Shown piece after piece: positions 8,600-16,850 of a DNA stretch of 64,000 nucleotides. The first letter of the stretch is position 1. Each line of letters begins with the position of its first letter. Location of the stretch: assembly GCA_018334095.1 (NCBI GenBank), contig JAGXTE010000038.1, forward strand, positions 1 through 64,000, given 5' to 3'. The DNA comes from Nitrosarchaeum sp. (GTDB taxonomy: Archaea > Thermoproteota > Nitrososphaeria > Nitrososphaerales > Nitrosopumilaceae). Made by a program: the position numbers and the translations under genes. Under the pieces are notes generated by a model that was not told the DNA's origin, made no database searches, and saw only the letters and a program-made list of their open reading frames with translations.

Positions 8600-9793
8600 T
8601 CAAAGGGCGCGGAATTCTTCACTCCACTTGTGGTATGCACGTACCATTTCAAGTGAAACACTTGGTTTTCTTCTTTCCATTATTGCCTTAAAATCAGCAG
8701 TTGTAAGTTCGCGTGGTTGTATTGGAGCTTCACCTTCTACTGGTTCATGATAATCAGGGGAATTGAATATCTCATGTACTGCTTTGATTTGTGCTGCCTG
8801 ACAAACATCTTTGATATCACTTGCACTGTAACCATCAAATAGTTTTGAGAGTTCTGCCACGTTGACTCTAACAGCATTTTTCAATGGAGCAGTATATTGT
8901 TGAAATAGATTCTCTCTTGCAGCTTGAGTGGGAAGTGAAACGTAAATTCTTTTTTGGAATCTTCTAAGAAATGGCCAATCAAGACTCCATGGTTTGTTTG
9001 TAGCACCAATTACGTAAAGCATCAGATCTTTTCCTTTTCCATTAACACCATCCATCTCAGTTAAGAATTGGTTTTTGGTTCTTACTTCTCCTCCAACTTC
9101 GCTATTTCTAGAACCTAAAAGAGAATCAACTTCATCTACAAAAAGAATAACAGGTTTGCCTTCTTTTTCTGCATATTTTCTTGCCATTACAAATAATTTT
9201 GAAACATTCTTTTCAGCTTCACCAAGCCATTTACTCATCATAGATGCAGCATCAACATTAATGAAGTAGCCATCCATTTCGTTAGCAGTTGCAGCAGCTA
9301 ACATTGTCTTTCCAGTTCCAGGTGGACCATAAAGTAGCATTCCTTTGGGCCAACCTAAAGGAAATAGGTCTGGTCTTTTTGTCGGATAAACAATAGATTC
9401 ACGTAAAGCATTCTTTGCATCATCTAACCCAATGACTTCACTCCAAGTAACATTTGGTTTTTCTTTCATTACAAGATCTTCAAAGTCATTTTCATCAGTT
9501 TGTCTTTGGACAGATGCCTGTTGTTCTTTAGGAGAAGCGTTAGGGTCAACTGCAGGCTCAACTCCGCGAGATTCTTGGAGTGCAGTTATTCTGTTATGGT
9601 ATGAATTGCATCTATCTTTGTAAATTGGATTAAGTTTGCTGGTAGGATAAAGTTGTATTAGTTTTACAAGTGCATCAATTGCATGTTGGTAATGAGTAAT
9701 AGCCATGCCTCGTGCTCCTTGAGAGTCAAACTTGATTGCCTCAGAAGCATACTTGCTTGCATTATTTTCTAATTCTTGTGGGGCTAAACTCAT
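8600..9793 (-). CDS. cdvC: CdvC, Vps4-type AAA ATPase of the archaeal ESCRT division machinery
   Basis: 397 residues: an N-terminal MIT domain (about 10-75, helices with ASEAIKFDSQG and HYQHAIDALVKLIQLYP), a linker, then an AAA domain with Walker A GPPGTGKT (156-163), Walker B ending Asp220-Glu221, an SRH region with ATNKPW and FLRRF, and a Vps4-type C-terminal helix. CdvC remodels and disassembles ESCRT-III (CdvB) filaments at the division site. The MIT domain binds short motifs in ESCRT-III tails. The stop of the preceding ORF (9794) abuts the CdvC ATG, so it is translated from the same operon as the ESCRT-III-like gene at 10276. Confidence 0.93.
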   Translation of the reverse strand: MSLAPQELENNASKYASEAIKFDSQGARGMAITHYQHAIDALVKLIQLYPTSKLNPIYKDRCNSYHNRITALQESRGVEPAVDPNASPKEQQASVQRQTDENDFEDLVMKEKPNVTWSEVIGLDDAKNALRESIVYPTKRPDLFPLGWPKGMLLYGPPGTGKTMLAAATANEMDGYFINVDAASMMSKWLGEAEKNVSKLFVMARKYAEKEGKPVILFVDEVDSLLGSRNSEVGGEVRTKNQFLTEMDGVNGKGKDLMLYVIGATNKPWSLDWPFLRRFQKRIYVSLPTQAARENLFQQYTAPLKNAVRVNVAELSKLFDGYSASDIKDVCQAAQIKAVHEIFNSPDYHEPVEGEAPIQPRELTTADFKAIMERRKPSVSLEMVRAYHKWSEEFRAL

Positions 9794-10288
9794 CTATATC
9801 ACTTGTACAGTATCCCCTTGAGATTTTTCTTGGTATTTGGAGGTGTTAATTGGTGTAGTAAAATTGGTTAAATTAAATGAACCATTTTTTGATTCATCAT
9901 CAGATTCATCAAGATATGATTTTTCAAGATCAGATTTTTCTGAAATTTTTGAGTGCATATTTTTTACTTTGTTTATAGAATCTTCAGCTGACAAAATTAA
10001 TTCAGAGATATCATCATCAATGCTTTCCATTGATTGGGCAGAATCACCTATTATTGAAACAAAATGCTGTAAAATTAAACGCGTTTCTTTTTTATCTTCA
10101 TATTTACAGAGCATAAAATTGGCCAATCCAACAATTTTATTTATATCCTGTAATTCCTCCAAAGGTAATTTATCAATTTGAACACCAGACGCGGATAGTT
10201 TTTTTTCAATTTTTGCAGATATTGATTGAATATTAGAGATGTCTTTTGGTAAATCAGTTTTAGGGTTAAGAAAGTTCAAGTATTGCAT
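9794..10288 (-). CDS. Unknown helical protein between ESCRT-III-like gene and cdvC
   Basis: 164 residues, no family recognised. The first 120 residues are helical and carry paired acidic stretches (SMESIDDDISELILSAEDSINKVKNMHSKI); the C-terminal 40 are Ser/Asp/Glu-rich and disordered-looking (DESDDESKNG, FTTPINTSKYQEK). Its start overlaps the upstream ESCRT-III-like gene by 13 bases and its stop touches cdvC, so it is almost certainly part of the division operon. It could be a second, diverged ESCRT-III-like protein or an adaptor for the CdvC MIT domain (inference from position and helical pattern only). Confidence 0.6.
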   Translation of the reverse strand: MQYLNFLNPKTDLPKDISNIQSISAKIEKKLSASGVQIDKLPLEELQDINKIVGLANFMLCKYEDKKETRLILQHFVSIIGDSAQSMESIDDDISELILSAEDSINKVKNMHSKISEKSDLEKSYLDESDDESKNGSFNLTNFTTPINTSKYQEKSQGDTVQVI

Positions 10289-10833
10289 GCTTTAGAAAAA
10301 TCAAGATTAGGATACTGCTTATTTATTTTAGAGTCTACCATCAATTTTACTTCATTTAGGACCAAAGATGATTCAATGTTTGACTGGCTAAAATCAAATC
10401 TAGCCTCAGTAAGAATTGCAGAATCTAAAATAATACTACCTAAGTGGACTGACAACTCTGAAAGATTTTTACTGCAAACAGGAAGCAAGGTATAAAGCTG
10501 AGCACTGACAGTTCGCATCATAGGGATTAAAGGTAAAAGTTTAGGAATACTGGTAATACCAGAAATAGAGGTAATTTTCTTGTGTATTTTAGAAAGAATT
10601 TCTAAAGAAAAGGAGATTGTTCTTTCAAAATCTAGTGCTCTAACACATGTATGGTCATCATTATCTAGTTCTAGATATACTCGATTTAATTTTTTTATCT
10701 CTGTCTTTTTTCTTTTTAAAGTATCCATTATACCACTTAGCAAATAGTTGGAGTATTCTAGTCTAGGAACAATAGTAACTGTCTGAGATACGCTAGAACT
10801 TTCGTTTCTAACTAGATTAGGATTAACCATCAT
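10276..10833 (-). CDS. Divergent ESCRT-III/CdvB-like protein
   Basis: 185 residues. The region from about 36 to 150 follows the CdvB/Snf7 helical hairpin layout: a basic first helix (IMDTLKRKKTEIKKLNRVYLEL), a second helix with FERTISFSLEILSKIHKKITSI, then a hydrophobic SIPKLLPLIPMMRTVSAQL segment and LSELSVHLGSIILDS as in archaeal CdvB paralogues. Sequence similarity is weak and the call rests on this pattern plus operon position ahead of cdvC. A C-terminal MIM2 proline motif is not obvious here. It would polymerise on membrane and be acted on by CdvC. Confidence 0.6.
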   Translation of the reverse strand: MMVNPNLVRNESSSVSQTVTIVPRLEYSNYLLSGIMDTLKRKKTEIKKLNRVYLELDNDDHTCVRALDFERTISFSLEILSKIHKKITSISGITSIPKLLPLIPMMRTVSAQLYTLLPVCSKNLSELSVHLGSIILDSAILTEARFDFSQSNIESSLVLNEVKLMVDSKINKQYPNLDFSKACNT

Positions 10834-10983
10834 GCCATATTGTCAACATAGATTTGATATTTCAGGACGGTGTCACAATTTTATCAGTAACCGCAGTAAC
10901 ACCACCAAGGAGTTACAATTTTGAATTTTTTTGAGTATTTGTGTAAAGGAATTTAGCTTTCAATATTACCTAATCAGATGTAA

Positions 10984-12153
10984 ATGAGAATCATGGTAAA
11001 TGAACAAACATTGACTGTCAGTCTTGAAGAATTTGGGCTCAGCAAATATGAGGCTCAGGCATATGTTGCCCTTATATCAAAGGGAACGATATCCGCAAGT
11101 GAGCTTGCATATTATTCCGATCTTCCAAGAACCAAAATTTATCCAACTCTACTAAAGCTAGAAAGTAAAAAATTAGTCATTATTTCAAAAAGTAAGCCAA
11201 TTATGTGTACTGCAATTGCACCTGAAGATGCTTTTGATTCAGTAATTCATGAACAAATTAACAAAGTAAATGCAATGAATGCTTTGATTTCAAATTTAAA
11301 AAAGGCAAGTGAGGAAAGCAGAAAATCAAGAGGATCAGAAGAAAAAAGATATTTTCACATTAGTGCAAACAACGTACTAGAGCAATTAAGAATGATGGTT
11401 GAAGGGTCAAAATCTTCTATTAACATCATGGTTGATCAATGGGGTTTAGGATTACTTGCAGAATGTAAAGAACAATTACTTTCAGTACTTCGCAGAAATT
11501 TAGAAGTAAAATTATTGTTACCATCAACTTTGATTGGTTCAGAATCCTACAGGGCAATACCAAACGAAGTAAAAATTAGATCGTCAGATATTATACAAAA
11601 TTGTTTTGTCTTTGATGAAACTGAAGTATTAATGATTGATGATGAAAATGGAAAAGGGGCAATATTTTCATCAACTGAAGTATTAGGAATAAATCAAAAC
11701 AGGGTTTTTGCAGATATTTGGAGAAACTCAGTAAAAACAGATGCTCTTGCAGATATGACAAAAAATGAAGCACAAGAAGTATACAAAATTATTCGAATTA
11801 TTAATGAAAATGGATTAACATACATTCTAAATTCAATTATGGTTTCAAAGAAACCCGACTTAGATATGCTCAAACTACTTGAGAAAAATGGAATTCAATT
11901 AAAAAATAAGTCATTAGATGAGATTATCGAGATTATGGATGCAGCATTACAAATTATGTGTTCTGGGCATGTAAATTTTGATGCGAATACTAAAAACATA
12001 ACAATTGAATCAAAATTAAACAGTGGACATTCATTACCATGGGCATATGTCTTAGACGGATGTCTTCAAAAACAAGGATTCAAAACAAGAACAATATATC
12101 AAAATAACCAAACCAAAGGCGAAAAGGTCACCATAAAAATAAGTAAAAATTAA
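10984..12153 (+). CDS. TrmB-family transcriptional regulator
   Basis: 389 residues. An N-terminal winged helix (about 12-80: LEEFGLSKYEAQAYVALISKG, then SELAYYSDLPRTKIYPTLLKLESK) is the TrmB DNA-binding domain. A coiled-coil linker follows and then a PLD-like effector domain (residues about 125-260), as in long TrmB proteins that bind sugars or other ligands. The C-terminal 120 residues have no assignment. It is divergent from the ESCRT operon across 150 bases and lies 26 bases upstream of the RidA gene on the same strand. Target genes unknown. Confidence 0.78.
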   Translation: MRIMVNEQTLTVSLEEFGLSKYEAQAYVALISKGTISASELAYYSDLPRTKIYPTLLKLESKKLVIISKSKPIMCTAIAPEDAFDSVIHEQINKVNAMNALISNLKKASEESRKSRGSEEKRYFHISANNVLEQLRMMVEGSKSSINIMVDQWGLGLLAECKEQLLSVLRRNLEVKLLLPSTLIGSESYRAIPNEVKIRSSDIIQNCFVFDETEVLMIDDENGKGAIFSSTEVLGINQNRVFADIWRNSVKTDALADMTKNEAQEVYKIIRIINENGLTYILNSIMVSKKPDLDMLKLLEKNGIQLKNKSLDEIIEIMDAALQIMCSGHVNFDANTKNITIESKLNSGHSLPWAYVLDGCLQKQGFKTRTIYQNNQTKGEKVTIKISKN

Positions 12154-12179
12154 AATCATCTAAATTAAACCATAAATTT

Positions 12180-12632
12180 ATGATTGAGGCAAAAATAAAA
12201 TCAATTGGAATAAACATTCCAGTCCCACCAACCCCTGCTGGTTCATATATCCCGCTAGTAAAAACGGGAAATTTGTTATATGTTTCAGGACAAATTCCAT
12301 TACAAGATGGAAAAGTTGCATTTACTGGAAAAGTATCTGATGCAAATATTGAAACTGCACAAAAATCAGCAAGAGTTTGTGTAATAAACATACTTGCACA
12401 ATTAAAAAAAGAATTAGGAGATCTTGAGAAGATTTCTAGATTTGTAAGACTATCAGGATTTGTAAATTCAGTACCAGAATTCACACAACATCCAAAAGTA
12501 ATCAATGCAGCATCGGATTTACTTTATGAAATATTTGGAGATAGTGGAAAGCACACCAGAATTGCAGTTGGAGTATCAAGCCTGCCTCTAGATTCAATGA
12601 CTGAGATCGATGCAATAGTTGAAATTAAATAA
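12180..12632 (+). CDS. RidA/YjgF family protein
   Basis: 150 residues matching the longer YjgF/RidA subgroup: PPTPAGSYIPLVKTGNLLYVSGQ, GKVS, then the C-terminal HTRIAVGVSSLPLDSMTEIDAIVEI with the conserved Arg that binds the imine/carboxylate. RidA enzymes hydrolyse reactive enamine/imine intermediates made by PLP enzymes such as threonine dehydratase and act as trimers in the cytoplasm. The exact substrate of this subgroup is not known. It follows the TrmB gene closely and is convergent with the DHH phosphoesterase. Confidence 0.85.
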   Translation: MIEAKIKSIGINIPVPPTPAGSYIPLVKTGNLLYVSGQIPLQDGKVAFTGKVSDANIETAQKSARVCVINILAQLKKELGDLEKISRFVRLSGFVNSVPEFTQHPKVINAASDLLYEIFGDSGKHTRIAVGVSSLPLDSMTEIDAIVEIK

Positions 12633-12653
12633 AAAATAATCGAATTTTGAAAT

Positions 12654-13703
12654 TTAATTTAATTTTTTATTAAATTCTGTAAGGAATTTTTTTATTTTGG
12701 GTTTTGGAATTACTGCGCCACATGCTTTATCATGTCCTCCACCAGAACCACCAAGTTCAGTTGCAAGTAAATTAACAATTTGACCCAAATGAACTTTACA
12801 AGACTTCGAGCCTCTAACTGAAACAGCATAGATACCGTGATCAACACGCTCTTTGTATGCAACACCAACATCCTTTCCAGATAATCCTAAAACAAAATTA
12901 ACAGCGCCACTTGCTCCAGAATCCATAATTTCCATATATCCGATATTTTTCATAGTTTTCATTCCTTTTTTGACTTTGGCAATTATTTGGGCTAATTTAT
13001 CAACCTGAATTTGTGCAAATTCAAAAGTATTTGGAATTTCATGAGGGAATTTAGATTCTGCTAATTCCTCTACAAGATACAACAAATAATCAGGATCTTT
13101 TTGATGTCCAACTATATTGTAGGTAAGAACAGTTGCATTGATCAATGCAAATTGTCTATCATAGATTTGAAGTAATTTAGAACCAATTGGTCTATCTTCC
13201 ATATAATCAGTAATAGCAGCACAAGCCGCAATGAATGGAGCATGATCAGAAAGTTTCGATTTAAAGGCATTATAGACTTGAACTGTAGTACATTCGTTGA
13301 TATCATGAATCATTTTAACTTTAATTTTTTCTAGAGCCTTTGTAATTTCTGGATCTATGTCATGATGATCAATGTAGGTTACAGAGACATGATTCTTTTT
13401 TAGAGTTTTTAATAATTCAACAAACTCATCTTGATTCTTTTTGCTTAGTCCTAAATCACAAATATACAGAGATTTTAATTTTTCATCGGCACACACTTTC
13501 TGTATAGCTTCCATTTGACCTGGATAATCAACTAAAACAGAATCACCGCCAAATGCTTGTCTAATCAAAGCTGCCGAACTAATTCCATCTGCATCTTCTT
13601 TATGAGATATACAAATAACTTTAGTTCTTTGTGTAGATTTTGTTTTTTTCACTATTTTTTTCTTTGTAGGTTTTACAGTTTTCTTTGTCTTAGATGAGAC
13701 CAT
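12654..13703 (-). CDS. DHH-family phosphoesterase
   Basis: 349 residues. The first 27 residues are a Lys/Thr-rich tail. The DHH domain follows with SHKEDADGISSAAL (metal Asp), CDLGLS and the name-giving IDHHDID. A DHHA1-like C-terminus ends in GGSGGGHDKACGAVIP. This set places it with archaeal RecJ-like/NrnA-type enzymes that cleave phosphodiester bonds in single-stranded nucleic acid, oligonucleotides or cyclic dinucleotides; sequence alone does not choose between them. The basic tail hints at nucleic-acid binding. Confidence 0.85.
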   Translation of the reverse strand: MVSSKTKKTVKPTKKKIVKKTKSTQRTKVICISHKEDADGISSAALIRQAFGGDSVLVDYPGQMEAIQKVCADEKLKSLYICDLGLSKKNQDEFVELLKTLKKNHVSVTYIDHHDIDPEITKALEKIKVKMIHDINECTTVQVYNAFKSKLSDHAPFIAACAAITDYMEDRPIGSKLLQIYDRQFALINATVLTYNIVGHQKDPDYLLYLVEELAESKFPHEIPNTFEFAQIQVDKLAQIIAKVKKGMKTMKNIGYMEIMDSGASGAVNFVLGLSGKDVGVAYKERVDHGIYAVSVRGSKSCKVHLGQIVNLLATELGGSGGGHDKACGAVIPKPKIKKFLTEFNKKLN

Positions 13704-13749
13704 TATTGTCGATTCACTTACATGCCCTCATTTAAATCAAGAATGAAAT

Positions 13750-13956
13750 CTACTGGGATTCACTGGATTCCTGTTTTATGCTTTGATTTGCTAATGATGT
13801 TGAATTTACAAATGCGTCATAAAATGATACACCGTCTAGTTGAGTTTGAATATCTATCTCTTGAATTTTTAGTAATTCATCTCCAGATGCAGTCAAAACA
13901 AGATTGTCAAGTTTCTCTAAAAGTTCTCTTTCTGAGGGATTCATAATTTTTATCAA
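13750..13956 (-). CDS. Small acidic protein with GVSFYD motif, 68 aa
   Basis: Unrecognised family. The protein is helical and acidic with a central QLDGVSFYDAFVNST segment. A protein of the same length at 15228-15434 has GISFYDMVFEVLY in the equivalent place, so the two look like distant paralogues flanking citrate synthase. A second Met at codon 5 may be the real start. It lies just upstream of the DHH phosphoesterase on the same strand, with about 46 bases between. Confidence 0.6.
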   Translation of the reverse strand: MIKIMNPSERELLEKLDNLVLTASGDELLKIQEIDIQTQLDGVSFYDAFVNSTSLANQSIKQESSESQ

Positions 13957-14060
13957 AAAATAATCATTTATGAGCCAGAGTTGTCAGATTAGACTAATTA
14001 CTAAACTTCATAGACGTATTTTTCGCATAAATATAATAAAAGATTTCACAGAGTAAAGCC

Positions 14061-15224
14061 GTGGAGACAAAAAACATAGGCTTACGTGGAATTGAGGTTG
14101 CAGATACCAGAATCTCAAACATAGATGGAGAGAAAGGCAAGCTAATTTATCGAGGCTATGACATATTAGAACTCACAAAAAGATCAAGTTTTGAAGAAAC
14201 TGCATATTTGTTATTACATGACGCTTTGCCAACCAAAGAGCAACTATTAGAATTCAAATCCAAACTAAGTGATGCCAGATGGATTACTAAAAGAATGCAG
14301 ATCAATATGGGAAATTGGAGAAAAGATGCAGACCCTATGGATATGTTACAAGCATTTGTGGCAGCACTAGCTGGATATTATGATGAAGAGTTTGCAACTA
14401 AAGAAGCAAGTTATGACAGAGCAATCAACCTAATTGCCAAAGTACCAACCATAATTGCAAGTTGGCAAAGAGTAAGAGACGGATTGGACATAGTAGATCC
14501 TGATCCAAATTTAGATCATGCGGCAAATTTTTTGTATATGATGTCAGGTGAAAAACCAGACGAAGAGATTGAAAAAATTTTTGATACTTGTCTAATTCTT
14601 CATGCAGAACATACATTTAATGCATCTACATTTGTTGCAAGACAAGTTGCATCAACTAGAGCACATATGTATTCAGCAACAAGTGCAGCAATTGGTGCAT
14701 TAAGTGGAGAACTTCATGGAGGCGCAAATACAGAAGTAATGAAGATGCTTTTAGAAATTGGGACATTAGACAATGTTGTTCCATGGATTAAAGAAAAAAT
14801 GAGTAAAGGTGAAAGAATTATGGGTATGGGTCATGCAGTATACAAAACATATGATCCTAGAGCACAAGTCCTTAAAGAATTATCAAGAAAACTTGCTGCA
14901 AAGACAGGAGACCCATGGTATGCCATTACAGAAAAAGTAGAAACAATTACAATTGAAGAAATGAAAAAACAAAAAGGAAAAGACATCTATCCAAATGTAG
15001 ATTTGTACAGTGCATCTCTTTACTATATGCTAAAGATTCCAATGGATCTCAATACACCAATTTTTGCAATATCAAGGGTGGTTGGATGGGCTGCACATAT
15101 AATTGAAGAAAAATTTGCAGAAGCTGCACCAAAGCCTGCACTTTACAGACCTAAAGCAGTATACGTTGGAAAATATTGCGGACCAGAAGGTTGCGAATAC
15201 AAATCTCTTGATTTGAGAAAGTAA
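14061..15224 (+). CDS. gltA: Citrate synthase
   Basis: 387 residues, starting at GTG. It condenses acetyl-CoA and oxaloacetate. The catalytic His-His-Asp set is visible: GELHGGANTEV (His about 218), MGHAVYKTYDPRA (His about 257) and NVDLYSASLYYML (Asp about 314). The N-terminus has the usual IDGEKGKLIYRGYDI. In autotrophic ammonia oxidisers the enzyme feeds an incomplete TCA cycle for 2-oxoglutarate synthesis; succinyl-CoA synthetase is encoded 25 kb away in this window. 2-methylcitrate synthase activity cannot be excluded from sequence. Confidence 0.93.
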   Translation: METKNIGLRGIEVADTRISNIDGEKGKLIYRGYDILELTKRSSFEETAYLLLHDALPTKEQLLEFKSKLSDARWITKRMQINMGNWRKDADPMDMLQAFVAALAGYYDEEFATKEASYDRAINLIAKVPTIIASWQRVRDGLDIVDPDPNLDHAANFLYMMSGEKPDEEIEKIFDTCLILHAEHTFNASTFVARQVASTRAHMYSATSAAIGALSGELHGGANTEVMKMLLEIGTLDNVVPWIKEKMSKGERIMGMGHAVYKTYDPRAQVLKELSRKLAAKTGDPWYAITEKVETITIEEMKKQKGKDIYPNVDLYSASLYYMLKIPMDLNTPIFAISRVVGWAAHIIEEKFAEAAPKPALYRPKAVYVGKYCGPEGCEYKSLDLRK

Positions 15225-15227
15225 TTT

Positions 15228-15434
15228 TTAATTTCTTGTATTAAGCCATTCTTTTGCTTTAGAATTTACATCGTGTTTGTACAACACTTCAAAAACCATA
15301 TCATAAAATGAGATACCTTTTTTCTGTGCCTGATCATCTAACCAACGAATACCATCAGCAAGTTCAGGATCATATTCTGAAAATTCTACGAGTTCATCAA
15401 CCATTTTTGAAAAGAATGTGTGTGACTCTAACAT
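15228..15434 (-). CDS. Small acidic protein with GISFYD motif, 68 aa
   Basis: Unrecognised. MVDELVEFSEYDPELADGI, then QKKGISFYDMVFEVLYKHD, then a basic end with KAKEWLNTRN. Resembles the 68-residue protein at 13750-13956 in length and in the SFYD element. It is convergent with citrate synthase, with three bases between stop codons. Confidence 0.6.
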   Translation of the reverse strand: MLESHTFFSKMVDELVEFSEYDPELADGIRWLDDQAQKKGISFYDMVFEVLYKHDVNSKAKEWLNTRN

Positions 15435-15510
15435 ATGTTAATCTTTGAATCTTTGATCATAAGGGCGGGATTCAAAATATATAGACAAAAAACCACTTTT
15501 TGGTTGACAA

Positions 15511-15890
15511 TTGGAGCATATTTTATTTTTTGATGGTAATTCAAGAAGCATATCATGGGTTATTCAAACAAATGATTCGATTGTAGAACAAAAAAGAGAA
15601 CATGTAGAAATTTACTTGGATAAAGTAACAAATCAACAATCAAAATACATTGGATTGCATGTCGGGATATTTTGGGGAATGGTACATTTATCATAAAAAA
15701 TGAGGATATTGTAAAAATAACAACGGATGATAAAACAGTGTTTGAGCATTTAATTTCAAATCAAAAAAGTGACTATATATTTATTGAAAAAAGAACCTTT
15801 TTTATCAGACAATTAATTGAGCAAAGAAGATTAAAAATAAAATATGAGTTAGTTGAATCTGAGAAAAATTTGGCTGCTAAAAAAACATAA
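15511..15890 (+). pseudogene. RNase H-like protein gene with a -1 frameshift
   Basis: Two overlapping frames together read as one protein of about 125 residues. Frame one starts at TTG 15511 with ILFFDGNSR (the first RNase H strand with its Asp) and continues to SKYIGLHVGIFWG. The second frame picks up in GNGTFIIKNEDIVKITTDDKTVFEHLI, the strand/Asp/helix that follows in RNase HI, and runs to 15890. The frames meet near TTTTGGGG at 15670-15677, so a one-base loss there explains the break. The Glu expected before Tyr in the second motif is Lys, so even repaired it may be inactive. Either a decaying gene or a homopolymer sequencing error. Confidence 0.5.
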
Positions 15891-16208
15891 TGCAAAGGTG
15901 CTTAAGACCAAAAACGGGAGTTACTTGGTGACAGCTCCATCGCATTATTAATTTATGAAATACGTTAAATCATAAAAGAAATACTTGTTCAATATGATTG
16001 ACCATAGTTTAAATCAATTAAAGCGATCATATGAGATTTTCAATGTATGTTTTAGATTTCCATAATTTTTTGAAGAAACTAAGAATTTAGGACAATTTAA
16101 AATCTGTTAAAAAATCAATTGGTTGCCAAATATTGTAATTATTTCAAAGTATGACCATAAAATCAAAGATTAGATTTATTTAGCTTGAGAAAATCATTGT
16201 GATCAATT
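15891..16208. other. 318-base intergenic stretch, no gene seen
   Basis: No ORF with a credible start, no tRNA and no repeat was found. The right end probably holds the cupredoxin promoter; a TATA-like tagatttatttag lies about 33 bases before ATG 16209. Confidence 0.5.
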
Positions 16209-16808
16209 ATGGCAAACATAGACAAAGCAGCAATTGCATTTTCTATTGCAATTGTAGCTGTAGGTGTGGGTTTTGCCGCATATGCAGGATATGCGCAAGA
16301 TATCGCTCCAGTTGTTAAAGCCCCAGTAATTGCAAATACCGAACCAAAGACACAGGTTGATCCAATGGCAAACATTGCAGAAAAGGTAAAGAGTGCTGCG
16401 GCGACAACAGAAAAAACTACAGAGCTTAAAGAAGAGGTAAAGATGGAAACTGAACCAGTTGCACCAGTTGAAACTAAACCAGTTGCACCAGTTGAAACAT
16501 CTGAACCAAAAACAGTTAGTGTAATAATTCCAGCTGGAACTTCATCTCCAGGTTGTGAAACAACTAATGAGTGTTATACTCCAGAATCAGTTACAATCAA
16601 TGTAGGTGATACTGTAGAATGGGACAATGTAGATACAGCTGCACACACAGTAACAGGTGGCAGTCCAGCTGATGGCCCATCAGGAGTATTTGACAGTAGT
16701 CTAGTCATGGGAAAAGCAAAATATTCACATACATTTGATAATGCAGGATCCTATGATTATTTCTGCATGGTACACCCATGGATGGTTGGAAAAGTTATAG
16801 TTAACTAA
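16209..16808 (+). CDS. Membrane-anchored plastocyanin-like blue copper protein
   Basis: 199 residues. An N-terminal hydrophobic segment (about 8-27) serves as signal or anchor. A Pro/Glu/Thr linker with two copies of an APVETKPV-like repeat follows (residues about 75-100). The C-terminal cupredoxin domain has type 1 copper ligands His146, Cys186, His189 and Met192 (FCMVHPWM) and the preceding AAHTVTGG. Such proteins are numerous in Nitrosopumilus-like archaea and are thought to carry electrons outside the membrane in place of cytochrome c. A CETTNEC pair (two Cys) near the domain start may form a disulfide. Convergent with uvrC. Confidence 0.9.
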   Translation: MANIDKAAIAFSIAIVAVGVGFAAYAGYAQDIAPVVKAPVIANTEPKTQVDPMANIAEKVKSAAATTEKTTELKEEVKMETEPVAPVETKPVAPVETSEPKTVSVIIPAGTSSPGCETTNECYTPESVTINVGDTVEWDNVDTAAHTVTGGSPADGPSGVFDSSLVMGKAKYSHTFDNAGSYDYFCMVHPWMVGKVIVN

Positions 16809-16814
16809 GCAAAA

Positions 16815-16850
16815 ATATTTTCCTTTTTTCTTATTTTATTTTATTTTTAC
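16815..16850 (+). terminator. T-rich terminator after the cupredoxin gene
   Basis: Just past the stop codon the plus strand has runs of T broken by single bases (ttttccttttttcttattttattttatttt), the archaeal type of termination signal. It overlaps the 3' end of uvrC on the other strand. Confidence 0.45.

Noticed and set aside
9837-10495. Plus-strand ORFs opposite the ESCRT operon
   Set aside because: Ser/Ile/Phe-rich shadow frames; the minus-strand genes overlap as an operon and resemble known families.
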